Source: Pseudomonas citri (GTDB lineage: Bacteria; Pseudomonadota; Gammaproteobacteria; Pseudomonadales; Pseudomonadaceae). Taken from it: a stretch of DNA of 64,000 nt. Below the pieces are notes generated by a model. That model saw only the letters and a list, made by a program, of their open reading frames with translations, was not told the DNA's origin and made no database searches. The DNA is taken from positions 1 to 64,000 of the forward strand of contig NZ_JAODAB010000024.1 of NCBI RefSeq assembly GCF_025336485.1, given 5' to 3'. A program made the position numbers and the translations under genes. Position 1 is the first letter of the stretch, and each line of letters begins with the position of its first letter. Of this stretch, positions 45,504 through 53,767 are shown piece after piece.

Positions 45504-46793
45504 ATGCGCGCAGAGTTGAACCAGGGCCTGATCGATTTCCTCAAGGCCTCTCCCACCCCGTTCCACGCCACTGCCACCCTCGCCCAACGCCTGGAGGCAG
45601 CCGGTTACCAGCGCCTCGACGAGCGCGAGACCTGGGCCACCGAGGCCAATGGCCGCTATTACGTCACGCGCAACGACTCCTCGATCATCGCCTTCAAGCT
45701 CGGCCGCAACTCACCGCTGCATGACGGCATCCGCCTGGTCGGCGCCCACACCGACAGTCCCTGCCTGCGGGTCAAGCCCCAGCCAGAACTGCAGCGCCAT
45801 GGCTTCTGGCAACTGGGCGTGGAGGTCTACGGTGGAGCGTTGCTGGCGCCGTGGTTCGACCGCGATTTGTCCCTGGCCGGACGCGTCACCTTCCGCCGTG
45901 ACGGCAAGGTCGAGAGCCAGTTGATCGATTTCAAGGCACCAATCGCCACCATCCCGAACCTGGCCATCCACCTCAATCGCGAGGCCAACCAAGGCTGGGC
46001 GATCAATCCGCAAAACGAGCTGCCGCCCATCCTCGCCCAGTTCGCTGGCGACGAGCGTGTCGATTTCCGCGCCGTGCTCACCGACCAACTGGCTCGCGAA
46101 CACGGTCTCAATGCCGACGTGGTGCTCGATTACGAGCTGAGTTTCTATGACACCCAGAGCGCCGCCATCATCGGCCTGCACGGTGATTTCATCGCTGGCG
46201 CACGCCTGGACAACCTGCTGTCGTGTTACGCCGGCCTGCAAGCCTTGCTGAATGCCGACAGCGAGGAAACCTGCGTGTTGGTGTGCAACGATCACGAGGA
46301 AGTCGGTTCATGCTCGGCCTGCGGCGCCGACGGCCCGATGCTGGAACAGACCCTGCGGCGCCTGCTGCCCGAAGGTGAAGAATTCGTCCGCGCCATTCAG
46401 AAATCCCTGCTGGTGTCTGCCGACAATGCCCACGGCGTGCACCCCAACTACGCCGACAAGCACGACGCCAACCACGGCCCCAAACTCAACGCCGGACCGG
46501 TGATCAAGGTCAACAACAACCAGCGCTACGCCACCAACAGCGAAACCGCCGGGTTCTTCCGCCACCTGTGCATGGCCGAAGAAGTGCCGGTACAGAGCTT
46601 CGTGGTGCGCAGCGACATGGGCTGTGGCTCGACCATCGGCCCGATCACCGCCAGCCAGTTGGGCGTGCGCACCGTGGACATCGGCCTACCGACCTTCGCC
46701 ATGCATTCGATCCGTGAACTGTGCGGTAGCCATGACCTGGCGCATTTGGTGAAGGTGCTGAGTGCGTTCTATGCCAGTCGGGAATTGCCCTGA
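45504..46793 (+). CDS. apeB: M18-family aminopeptidase
   Basis: A 429-aa dinuclear zinc aminopeptidase of the M18 (aspartyl aminopeptidase-like) family. Metal and catalytic residues are visible in VGAHTDSPCLRVKP (His, Asp), ARLDNLLSCYAGL (Asp), CNDHEEVGSCSACGADGP (Glu-Glu), VSADNAHGVHPNY (Asp) and the late AMHSIRELCGSHD (His). Forms a large dodecameric cytosolic particle in known members and removes N-terminal residues from peptides. Monocistronic between REPINs. Confidence 0.95.
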   Translation: MRAELNQGLIDFLKASPTPFHATATLAQRLEAAGYQRLDERETWATEANGRYYVTRNDSSIIAFKLGRNSPLHDGIRLVGAHTDSPCLRVKPQPELQRHGFWQLGVEVYGGALLAPWFDRDLSLAGRVTFRRDGKVESQLIDFKAPIATIPNLAIHLNREANQGWAINPQNELPPILAQFAGDERVDFRAVLTDQLAREHGLNADVVLDYELSFYDTQSAAIIGLHGDFIAGARLDNLLSCYAGLQALLNADSEETCVLVCNDHEEVGSCSACGADGPMLEQTLRRLLPEGEEFVRAIQKSLLVSADNAHGVHPNYADKHDANHGPKLNAGPVIKVNNNQRYATNSETAGFFRHLCMAEEVPVQSFVVRSDMGCGSTIGPITASQLGVRTVDIGLPTFAMHSIRELCGSHDLAHLVKVLSAFYASRELP

Positions 46794-46808
46794 TCGCAGC
46801 AGAACCTA

Positions 46809-46932
46809 ATGGCGAGGGATTTATTCCTCTGTGGGAGCAAAGCTTGCTCGCGAAGCAGGCGACTCGTTTTCTGAAAGACCGCATGGCCTCCATCGCGGGC
46901 AAGCCTTGCTCCCACAAAAGCTCCCTCGCCAC
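46809..46932. repeat. nested REPIN after apeB
   Basis: Outer arms ATGGCGAGGGA (46809-46819) and TCCCTCGCCA (46922-46931) enclose inner REP arms GTGGGAGCAAAGCTTGCTCG (46831-46850) and CGGGCAAGCCTTGCTCCCAC (46895-46914). Two REP types are combined in one element. Confidence 0.75.
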
Positions 46933-47034
46933 AACAATGTTCGCCTCGCAATCGAGGACGACGTGATGCACATCAGCACACCCCGGCCAAACCCCAACTA
47001 GACTGCCCTTATCCCTTCCGACCAGGCCGTCGCC

Positions 47035-47217
47035 ATGATCTCGATGTCTTCGTTCCACGCCATGCTCGTGCCCATCATCGCCGGCATGATCCTGCTGGCC
47101 ATCGGTTTCAACTTCCGTGACAAGAACGTTGGCGTCTTCACCATGTGGATCGGCATGCTGCTGATCCTCGCCACCGTGCTGTTCAAGATCCTGGCCAAGC
47201 TCAACGAGTCACTTTGA
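47035..47217 (+). CDS. small membrane protein of unknown function
   Basis: A 60-aa protein with two hydrophobic helices (about 8-26 and 37-52) joined by NFRDKNVGVF. A second ATG at 47044 is possible. The last 17 bases overlap the 3' end of the convergent gntR gene. Not recognised; length and coding bias make it a credible gene. Confidence 0.65.
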   Translation: MISMSSFHAMLVPIIAGMILLAIGFNFRDKNVGVFTMWIGMLLILATVLFKILAKLNESL

Positions 47218-47941
47218 CCTCGGGTTGTTCCGGTACGTCGACGCCGACATGGATCGCATCGTGCCGCCAGAACTCCAGGTCGCAGTCGATCAGCCGCTGG
47301 TGCTGGTCATAGTTGACCCGGGCGATCCGCAGCCCGGGGCTGCCCACCGAGACCTTCAATGCGGCTGCCGCTTGCGGCTGTAGCGAAGTGGGGACGATCT
47401 CGAATTTCACCCGACCGTAATGCAAGTCGTAGTGCCGGGCGTACAGCTCGGTGATGGACTGATTGAGGTCGAACTCGAGGATGTCCGGAAAGTATTGCGG
47501 ATTCAGGTAGTGCTCGACGTACAACACCAACCGTTCATCGATGCGCCGCACGCGGCAGATCTGGATCACGCTCGACAACGCCGGCAACTGCAACCAGGCA
47601 CACACCGCCGCCGAGGCCGGTTGCAGGCGGGCCGAGATCACCTGGGTAGAAGGCACCCGCCCCTGCGCCTCCACCATGGCGTGGAAGTGGCTGCGCTGCA
47701 TCAGGTTGTATGCCAGCCGTGGCGGCGAAACGAACCAGCCCCGGCGCTCCTCGCGGTAGATCTGGCCCTGGGCCTCGAGCTGCAACAACGCCTCGCGCAC
47801 GGTAATCCGCGTGGTGCCGAACAGTTCGCTGAGCTTGCGCTCGGCCGGCAATTGGCTGCCCGGTGCGAGCAAGCCGTGGTCAAGCTGCTCTTGCAGGACC
47901 TGCCCGATGGTTGTCACCGCTTTGGTCGTCTCGATGCGCAT
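47201..47941 (-). CDS. GntR-family regulator, HutC/UTRA subfamily
   Basis: A 246-aa repressor. The N-terminal winged helix (about 10-75: LPAERKLSELFGTTRITVREA) is followed by the UTRA ligand domain (about 95-240: VISARLQPASAAVCAWLQL, LVLYVEHYLNPQYFP, IARVNYDQHQRLIDCDLEFWR). The ATG at 47941 is preferred to a TTG one codon earlier. It is divergent from the ABC-transporter genes, and TGGnCTAGACCA-type sites precede both. It likely senses the imported compound; a Pho box upstream suggests phosphate control. Confidence 0.9.
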   Translation of the reverse strand: MRIETTKAVTTIGQVLQEQLDHGLLAPGSQLPAERKLSELFGTTRITVREALLQLEAQGQIYREERRGWFVSPPRLAYNLMQRSHFHAMVEAQGRVPSTQVISARLQPASAAVCAWLQLPALSSVIQICRVRRIDERLVLYVEHYLNPQYFPDILEFDLNQSITELYARHYDLHYGRVKFEIVPTSLQPQAAAALKVSVGSPGLRIARVNYDQHQRLIDCDLEFWRHDAIHVGVDVPEQPEVKVTR

Positions 47942-47955
47942 CAACGTTACCTATC

Positions 47956-47967
47956 TGGACTAGACCA
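47956..47967. promoter_or_regulatory. GntR/HutC-type operator 1
   Basis: TGGACTAGACCA, close to the TGGTCTAGACCA consensus of HutC-subfamily regulators such as DasR. It lies 15 bp upstream of the gntR start, so autoregulation is likely. Confidence 0.6.
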
Positions 47968-48037
47968 GCACTGTTTCGGGGCGGCAATCGATCACGTATC
48001 GATCCGCTTCGGGTTCCGGCAAGCCTAGGCACTGCAG

Positions 48038-48055
48038 ATGACTGGCAGATGACAG
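48038..48055 (-). promoter_or_regulatory. Pho box-like site
   Basis: On the minus strand CTGTCAT-CTGC-CAGTCAT, matching the direct-repeat Pho box (CTGTCAT, 4-bp spacer, CTGTCAY) with one mismatch. It faces gntR, about 97 bp before its start, and is about 240 bp from the ABC operon. Confidence 0.5.
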
Positions 48056-48234
48056 AGCCGCCGAACGGTAGCGTAGCCAGCCTGCAAATCAGCGGCCAAG
48101 TCCTTTCAGATCAGCTGCTTAACCATGGTCTACGCTTAATTCGCAGCCAACCTGCCCGAGCCTGCGCTTTTGCGAAGCCTGCGACGCCGACATCAAAATG
48201 TCACAGGGCTTGCCTACATTGGCTCAGGTATTGC

Positions 48235-48246
48235 TGACCTAGACCA
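48235..48246. promoter_or_regulatory. GntR/HutC-type operator 2
   Basis: TGACCTAGACCA shares CTAGACCA with the site at 47956 and lies 46 bp before the substrate-binding-protein start. Confidence 0.5.
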
Positions 48247-48291
48247 ACACAACCGCAATCGCCGCGTTGAAAACGCCCATAGGAGCTTCGG

Positions 48292-49359
48292 ATGAAACAG
48301 CTTTTCCTGGCATCACTGTTAGGCTCGACCATCGCCATGTGCACCGCCGCCATGGCCGCTGATACCGATTTGAAAGCGCTGGAAACCGCCGCGAAAGCGG
48401 AAGGCGCCGTCAACAGCGTCGGCATGCCCGATGACTGGGCGAACTGGAAAGGCACCTGGGAGGACCTGGCGAAAAACTACGGTTTGAAACACATCGACAC
48501 CGACATGAGTTCGGCCCAGGAAATCGCCAAGTTCGCCGCCGAGAAAGACAACGCCAGCGCCGACATCGGCGACGTCGGCGCGGCTTTCGGCCCGATCGCG
48601 GTCAAGCAGGGCGTGGTGCAACCCTACAAGCCAAGCACCTGGGAGCAGGTTCCGGCCTGGGCCAAGGACAAGGACGGCAACTGGGCCCTGGCCTACACCG
48701 GCACCATCGCGTTCATCGTCAACAAGAAGCTGCTGCACGGTTCCGACGTGCCGACCAAATGGGCCGACCTCAAGAGCGGCAAGTACAAGGTTTCCATCGG
48801 TGACGTGAGCACCGCGGCCCAGGCGGCCAACGGCGTACTGGCCGCGGCCTTGGCCAACGGCGGCGACGAGAAGAACCTGCAACCGGCGTTGTTGATGTTT
48901 GCCGAGATCGCCAAGCAAGGACGCCTGTCCATGGCCAACCCGACCATCGCCACCATGGAAAAAGGCGAAGTCGAAGTGGGTGTGGTCTGGGATTTCAACG
49001 GCCTGAGCTACAAGGCCAAGATGGCCAACCCGGATGACTACGTCGTGCTGATTCCGTCCGACGGCTCGGTGATCTCCGGCTACACCACGATCATCAACAA
49101 GTACGCCAAGCACCCGAACGCCGCCAAGCTGACTCGCGAGTACATTTTCAGCGACGCCGGCCAGATCAACCTGGCCAAGGGCAATGCACGGCCGATCCGC
49201 GCCGAGCACCTGACCCTGCCGGAAGACGTCAAGGCCAAGCTGCTGCCGAACGAGCAGTACAAGAAGGTAACGCCGATCAAGGATGCCGATGCGTGGGAGA
49301 AGACGTCCAAGGCGTTGCCGCAGAAGTGGCAGGAAGAAGTGATCATCAACATGCAGTGA
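48292..49359 (+). CDS. ABC transporter substrate-binding protein (Fbp/PhnS-like)
   Basis: A 355-aa periplasmic binding protein with signal peptide (cut near MAA-D). It has the two-lobe pattern of the iron/polyamine/phosphonate class: an N-lobe with SAQEIAKFAAEKDNASADIGD and IAFIVNKKLL, then WADLKSGKYKVSIGD and PTIATMEKGEVEVG in the C-lobe. It is the first gene of the transporter set; a REPIN separates it from the rest, a common way to keep binding protein more abundant. Substrate uncertain; organophosphate or phosphonate suspected from neighbours. Confidence 0.9.
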   Translation: MKQLFLASLLGSTIAMCTAAMAADTDLKALETAAKAEGAVNSVGMPDDWANWKGTWEDLAKNYGLKHIDTDMSSAQEIAKFAAEKDNASADIGDVGAAFGPIAVKQGVVQPYKPSTWEQVPAWAKDKDGNWALAYTGTIAFIVNKKLLHGSDVPTKWADLKSGKYKVSIGDVSTAAQAANGVLAAALANGGDEKNLQPALLMFAEIAKQGRLSMANPTIATMEKGEVEVGVVWDFNGLSYKAKMANPDDYVVLIPSDGSVISGYTTIINKYAKHPNAAKLTREYIFSDAGQINLAKGNARPIRAEHLTLPEDVKAKLLPNEQYKKVTPIKDADAWEKTSKALPQKWQEEVIINMQ

Positions 49360-49412
49360 GGCGTCAGCTCCCGCTCGGATAGCCATTGGAGATCCAACAG
49401 CGGGAGCCAGAC

Positions 49413-49504
49413 CTGTGGGAGCAAAGCTTGCTCGCGATGCCGGCGACTCGGTGTAACTTCGGACCGTGTCATCGTTTATCGCGAGCAAGCTTTGCTCCCA
49501 CAGA
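49413..49504. repeat. REPIN within the ABC operon
   Basis: Arms CTGTGGGAGCAAAGCTTGCT (from 49413) and AGCAAGCTTTGCTCCCACAG (to about 49503), about 50-bp insert, lying between the binding-protein gene and the phosphodiesterase gene. Confidence 0.85.
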
Positions 49505-49571
49505 AGCTTGCTTCCATCTCGCTACCTGATGAATCCGAGTTTTCTGGTATTTACCCGGAGTCCCGCTCCCC

Positions 49572-50378
49572 ATGAAGCACAACGTCATCCTGGTCATCCT
49601 CGACGGCCTCAACTACGAAGTCGCCCGGCATGCCATGGGACATTTGCAGGCGTATGTCGGCGCAGGACGCGCGGCGCTCTACTCACTGGAATGTGAACTG
49701 CCGGCCCTGTCCCGTCCGCTCTACGAATGCATCCTCACCGGCGTCGCGCCCCTCGACAGCGGGATCGTGCACAACAACGTTTCGCGCCTGTCGAACCAGC
49801 GCAGTATTTTCCATTACGCCACTGAAGCCGGCTTGACCACAGCGGCAGCGGCGTATCACTGGGTCAGCGAGCTCTACAACGTTTCACCGTTCGAGGCCAG
49901 TCGCGATCGTCACACCGACAACCCCGCCCTGCCGATTCAACATGGGCATTTCTACTGGAATGACCACTACCCCGATTCGCACGTGCTCGCCGACGCCGAA
50001 CACCTGCGCCTGCGCCACCGGCCGAATTTCCTGCTGGTGCATCCGATGAACATCGACGATGCCGGCCACAAGCACGGCCTCGACACCCCGCAATACCGCA
50101 ACAGCGCCCGCTCGGCCGACATCCTCCTGGCGAACTACCTGCAAGCCTGGCTCGACGCCGGCTACCAAGTGCTGGTGACATCCGACCACGGCATGAACAA
50201 CGACCGCTCCCACAATGGCCTGCTGACCGAAGAGCGCGAAGTGCCATTGTTTGTCCTGGGCGACGGCTTCAGCCTCGACCCCGGCGCGACGCCTCGCCAG
50301 ACCGAACTGTGCGGCACCGTCTGCCAGTTGCTCGGCGTCGACCACGACAAACCCTATTGCCCGGAGTTGCTCAAGTGA
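49572..50378 (+). CDS. alkaline-phosphatase-superfamily phosphodiesterase
   Basis: A 268-aa cytosolic metallohydrolase of the nucleotide pyrophosphatase/phosphodiesterase group. The first metal Asp is in VILVILDGLNYE, a likely nucleophile region is LSRPLYECILTGVAP, and the later metal residues are in NIDDAGHKHG and LVTSDHGMNN. No signal peptide. It sits between the binding protein and permease genes, and its stop overlaps the permease GTG, so it probably cleaves the imported compound. Phosphonate or phosphodiester substrates fit the fold. Confidence 0.85.
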   Translation: MKHNVILVILDGLNYEVARHAMGHLQAYVGAGRAALYSLECELPALSRPLYECILTGVAPLDSGIVHNNVSRLSNQRSIFHYATEAGLTTAAAAYHWVSELYNVSPFEASRDRHTDNPALPIQHGHFYWNDHYPDSHVLADAEHLRLRHRPNFLLVHPMNIDDAGHKHGLDTPQYRNSARSADILLANYLQAWLDAGYQVLVTSDHGMNNDRSHNGLLTEEREVPLFVLGDGFSLDPGATPRQTELCGTVCQLLGVDHDKPYCPELLK

Positions 50379-51220
50379 ACGCCATGACGCGCGGCAAATG
50401 GCTGGCAGCCTTGTGCCTGGTGCCCTTCGCGATTTTCTTCATCGTGTTCCAGATCGCCCCGCTGCTCTGGGTGCTGGTCAACAGCCTGGAATCGGAGGAG
50501 TTCGGCTGGGGCCTGGCCAACTTCAGCAAGATCTTCAGCTCCAGATTCTATGTGCAGGCCATCCAGCACAGCCTGGAGATCAGCTTCTGGTCCAGCGTGT
50601 TCGGCATCGTCATCGCCGTGCTCGGCAGCTATTCGCTGCGCCGTGTGGATTCGCGGCTGCGTAACTTCGTCAACGCCTTCGCCAACATGACCAGCAACTT
50701 CGCCGGCGTGCCCCTGGCCTTCGCCTTCATCATCCTGCTGGGGTTCAACGGCAGCATCACGATCATGCTCAAGCAGGCCGGGATCATCGAGGACTTCAAC
50801 CTGTACTCGGAAACCGGCCTGATCATTCTCTACACGTACTTCCAGATTCCCCTCGGTGTGTTGCTGCTCTACCCGGCCTTCGACGCCCTGCGCGAGGACT
50901 GGCGCGAGTCCGCCGCACTGCTGGGCGCCAGCGGTTGGCAGTTCTGGCGGCACATCGGCCTGCCGGTGCTGACCCCGGCGCTGCTGGGCACTTTCGTGAT
51001 CCTGCTAGCCAATGCCCTCGGCGCCTACGCCACGGTGTACGCGCTGACCACCGGCAATTTCAACGTGCTGCCGATTCGCATCGCCGCCATGGTTTCCGGC
51101 GATATCTCCCTGGACCCGAACATGGCCAGCGCCCTGGCCGTAGTCCTCGTGGCGTTGATGACCCTGGTCACCGTCGTCCATCAGTTGCTGCTCAAGAGGA
51201 GTTACCATGTCTCGCGCTGA
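50375..51220 (+). CDS. ABC transporter permease 1
   Basis: A 281-aa inner-membrane protein with six TM helices. The inner-membrane-component (EAA-like) motif is EDWRESAALLGASGWQFWRHIGLPVL. The GTG at 50375 overlaps the phosphodiesterase stop; an ATG at 50384 is equally possible. It pairs with the next permease, overlapping it by 14 bp. Confidence 0.9.
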   Translation: MNAMTRGKWLAALCLVPFAIFFIVFQIAPLLWVLVNSLESEEFGWGLANFSKIFSSRFYVQAIQHSLEISFWSSVFGIVIAVLGSYSLRRVDSRLRNFVNAFANMTSNFAGVPLAFAFIILLGFNGSITIMLKQAGIIEDFNLYSETGLIILYTYFQIPLGVLLLYPAFDALREDWRESAALLGASGWQFWRHIGLPVLTPALLGTFVILLANALGAYATVYALTTGNFNVLPIRIAAMVSGDISLDPNMASALAVVLVALMTLVTVVHQLLLKRSYHVSR

Positions 51221-52007
51221 ATCGAGCCCTGTCGGGCTCTATCATCGGGCAGTGGTGTACCTGCTGTTCGCCATCCTGCTGCTGCCGCTGGCCGGCACGC
51301 TGATCTACTCCATCGCCAGCAGTTGGTCGGCCACCGTGCTGCCCGCCGGCTTCACGTTCAAATGGTACGTGCAGTTGTGGAGCGACCCGCGCTTTCTCAG
51401 TGCCTTCGGCCAGTCGCTGCTGGTCTGCGTCGGCGCATTGGTGCTCTCGGTGGTGCTGATCCTGCCGCTGCTGTTCGTGGTGCATTACCACTTTCCCAAG
51501 CTCGATGCGCTGATGAACATCCTCATCCTGCTGCCCTTCGCGGTGCCGCCGGTGGTGTCGTCGGTGGGGCTGTTGCAACTGTATGGCTCCGGGCCGCTGG
51601 CGATGGTCGGCACGCCGTGGATCCTGATCGGCTGCTACTTCACCGTCGCCCTGCCGTTCATGTACCGGGCCATCACCAACAACCTGCAAGCCATCAACCT
51701 GCGCGACCTGATGGACGCCGCCCAACTGCTCGGCGCCAGTACCTTTCAGGCGGCCTTGCTGGTGGTACTGCCGAACCTGCGCAAGGGCTTGATGGTGGCG
51801 CTGCTGCTGTCGTTCTCGTTCCTTTTCGGCGAATTCGTATTTGCCAACATCCTCGTCGGCACCCGCTATGAAACCTTGCAGGTGTACCTGAACAACATGC
51901 GCAACAGCAGCGGCCACTTCACCAGCGCGCTGGTGATTTCCTACTTTTTCTTCGTACTGGTCCTGACCTGGGCGGCCAACATCTTGAACAAGGACAAAAG
52001 CCAATGA
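51207..52007 (+). CDS. ABC transporter permease 2
   Basis: A 266-aa inner-membrane protein with six TM helices, EAA-like loop LMDAAQLLGASTFQAALLVV and PFAVPPVVSSVGLL. It overlaps the first permease and the ATPase gene (ATGA), so all three are translationally coupled. Ribosome-binding site AGGAG lies within the upstream gene. Confidence 0.92.
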   Translation: MSRAESSPVGLYHRAVVYLLFAILLLPLAGTLIYSIASSWSATVLPAGFTFKWYVQLWSDPRFLSAFGQSLLVCVGALVLSVVLILPLLFVVHYHFPKLDALMNILILLPFAVPPVVSSVGLLQLYGSGPLAMVGTPWILIGCYFTVALPFMYRAITNNLQAINLRDLMDAAQLLGASTFQAALLVVLPNLRKGLMVALLLSFSFLFGEFVFANILVGTRYETLQVYLNNMRNSSGHFTSALVISYFFFVLVLTWAANILNKDKSQ

Positions 52008-52993
52008 GCTACGTCAGCGTCCAACACCTGCAAAAAAGCTATGCCGGCACGCCGGTGTTCAGCGACATCCAATGCGAAATCGGCAAGGGCGAGTTCGTCA
52101 CCCTGCTCGGCCCTTCCGGCTGCGGCAAGTCCACGCTGCTGCGCTGCATCGCCGGCCTGACGCCCGTGGATGCCGGCAAGATCCTGCTGGACGGCCAGGA
52201 CATCGTTCCGTTAAGCCCGCAAAAGCGTGGGATCGGCATGGTGTTCCAGAGCTACGCGCTGTTCCCGAACATGACCGTGGAACAGAACGTGGCGTTCGGC
52301 CTGCGCATGCAAAAGATCCAGGCCGACGACAGCCGCCAGCGGGTAGCGGAAATCCTCCGGCTGGTGGAGTTGCACGACTTTGCCACCCGCTACCCCCACC
52401 AACTTTCCGGCGGTCAATGCCAGCGCGTCGCCCTCGCCCGCTCCCTGGTCACTCGGCCACGCCTGTTGCTGCTGGACGAGCCACTGTCGGCCCTGGATGC
52501 GCGGATTCGCAAGCACCTGCGCGAACAGATCCGTCAGATCCAGCGCGAACTGGGCCTAACCACGATCTTCGTCACACACGACCAGGAAGAAGCGCTGACC
52601 ATGTCCGATCGGATTTTCCTGATGAACCAGGGAAAGATCGTACAAAGCGGCGATGCCGAAACCCTTTACACGGCACCGGTGGACATCTTTGCCGCCGGTT
52701 TCATCGGCAACTACAACCTGCTGGACGCCGACAGCGCCAGCCAACTGCTGCAACGGCCGGTGAACGGCCGCATCGCGATCCGCCCGGAAGCCATCGAACT
52801 GAGCCGCAGCGGTACACCCGACGCCCTGATCCGCAGCCACAGCCTGTTGGGCAACGTGATCCGCTACCGGGTCGAGGCCCGCGGCGTGGAATTGGTGGTG
52901 GATGTGCTCAATCGCTCAGCTGCCGACCTGCACCCTGACGGCGCACTGCTGTCACTTTCCATCGATCCGTCGGCGCTATGTGAAGTAGCTTGA
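52004..52993 (+). CDS. ABC transporter ATP-binding protein
   Basis: A 329-aa ATPase of the spermidine/iron/AEP type. Walker A GPSGCGKSTLL near residue 36, Q-loop VFQSYALFPNMTV, signature LSGGQCQRVALARSLV, Walker B LLLLDEPLSALDAR and H-loop VTHDQEEALTMSD are intact. A C-terminal TOBE-like domain (about 240-329) follows. The final residues CEVA and the stop lie inside the first unit of a 15-bp tandem repeat. Confidence 0.94.
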   Translation: MSYVSVQHLQKSYAGTPVFSDIQCEIGKGEFVTLLGPSGCGKSTLLRCIAGLTPVDAGKILLDGQDIVPLSPQKRGIGMVFQSYALFPNMTVEQNVAFGLRMQKIQADDSRQRVAEILRLVELHDFATRYPHQLSGGQCQRVALARSLVTRPRLLLLDEPLSALDARIRKHLREQIRQIQRELGLTTIFVTHDQEEALTMSDRIFLMNQGKIVQSGDAETLYTAPVDIFAAGFIGNYNLLDADSASQLLQRPVNGRIAIRPEAIELSRSGTPDALIRSHSLLGNVIRYRVEARGVELVVDVLNRSAADLHPDGALLSLSIDPSALCEVA

Positions 52994-53055
52994 TGTGAAG
53001 TAGCTTGAGGCGAAGTGGCTTGAGGTGAAGTAGCGTGATGAGTGAGGTAGCCTGA
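52979..53055. repeat. 15-bp tandem repeat across the ATPase stop codon
   Basis: Units TGTGAAGTAGCTTGA (52979-52993 and 52994-53008, identical), GGCGAAGTGGCTTGA (53009-53023), GGTGAAGTAGCGTGA (53024-53038) and a 17-bp degenerate unit to 53055. Each unit ends in TGA, and the first TGA is the ATPase stop. Confidence 0.85.
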
Positions 53056-53101
53056 TGGCTTGGTTGATTTTGAAATTGATCCTGAAGAGAGAAGCGCGCT
53101 G

Positions 53102-53755
53102 ATGGCCCTGGCAATTTTTGATCTGGACGAAACCCTGATCCATGGCGACTGCGCCACCCTCTGGAGCGAGCAGATGGGGCGCCTGGGCTGGGTCGATCCC
53201 GAATCGTTCATGCAGCGCAACAACGCGCTGATGGACGCCTACAGCCACGGCAAGCTGCGCATGGAAGAATACATGGACTTCAGCCTCGAGCCGATGATCG
53301 GCCGCACCCCGGAAGAGATCGAGCACCTGGTGACGCCATGGGTCGAGGACTTCATCGAACCGATCATCTTCAGCGATGCCACCAAGGCCATCGCCGAACA
53401 TCGCAAGGCCGGCGACCGCATCCTGGTGATCTCGGCCTCGGGTACGCACCTGGTCGGGCCGATTGCCGCACGCCTGGGGATCGATGAAATCCTGGCGATC
53501 GACCTCGAAGTGGCCCATGGCGTGTACAGCGGCAAGACCGTCGGCACCCTGACCTACCGCGAAGGCAAGATCGCGCGACTGCTGGACTGGTTGGACGCCG
53601 AGGAAGAAAACCTTGAAGGGGCGAGTTTTTACTCCGATTCGCGCAACGACTTGCCGTTGTTGCAGCGAGTGGATCATCCCCACGTGGTGAATCCGGATCC
53701 GGTATTGAAAGCCCATGCCGAACTGGCCGGGTGGCCGATTCATAGCTGGATATAA
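53102..53755 (+). CDS. HAD-superfamily (subfamily IB) phosphatase
   Basis: A 217-aa SerB-like hydrolase. Motif I FDLDETLIHGD, motif II VISASGT, and motif III/IV SFYSDSRNDLPLL are complete. Start ATG at 53102 (an upstream in-frame extension lacks homology). It lies 108 bp after the ATPase gene, so it may belong to the same unit and release phosphate from the imported molecule; it could also be an unrelated phosphoserine-phosphatase-like enzyme. Confidence 0.9.
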   Translation: MALAIFDLDETLIHGDCATLWSEQMGRLGWVDPESFMQRNNALMDAYSHGKLRMEEYMDFSLEPMIGRTPEEIEHLVTPWVEDFIEPIIFSDATKAIAEHRKAGDRILVISASGTHLVGPIAARLGIDEILAIDLEVAHGVYSGKTVGTLTYREGKIARLLDWLDAEEENLEGASFYSDSRNDLPLLQRVDHPHVVNPDPVLKAHAELAGWPIHSWI

Positions 53756-53767
53756 GTGCCCACGGTT

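Larger units (their letters stand above)
47942..48291. other. divergent control region gntR / ABC operon
   Basis: 350 bp without a gene. It holds operator-like sites near each gene (47956-47967, 48235-48246), a Pho box-like pair (48038-48055) and the perfect repeat ATCGAT-CACGT-ATCGAT (47987-48003). The substrate-binding protein has AGGAG before its ATG. Confidence 0.6.

Noticed and set aside
52979..53055. Tandem repeat considered as a CRISPR-like or iteron array
   Set aside because: Units are 15 bp with no spacers, only five copies, and lie over a stop codon; no cas or replication gene nearby.
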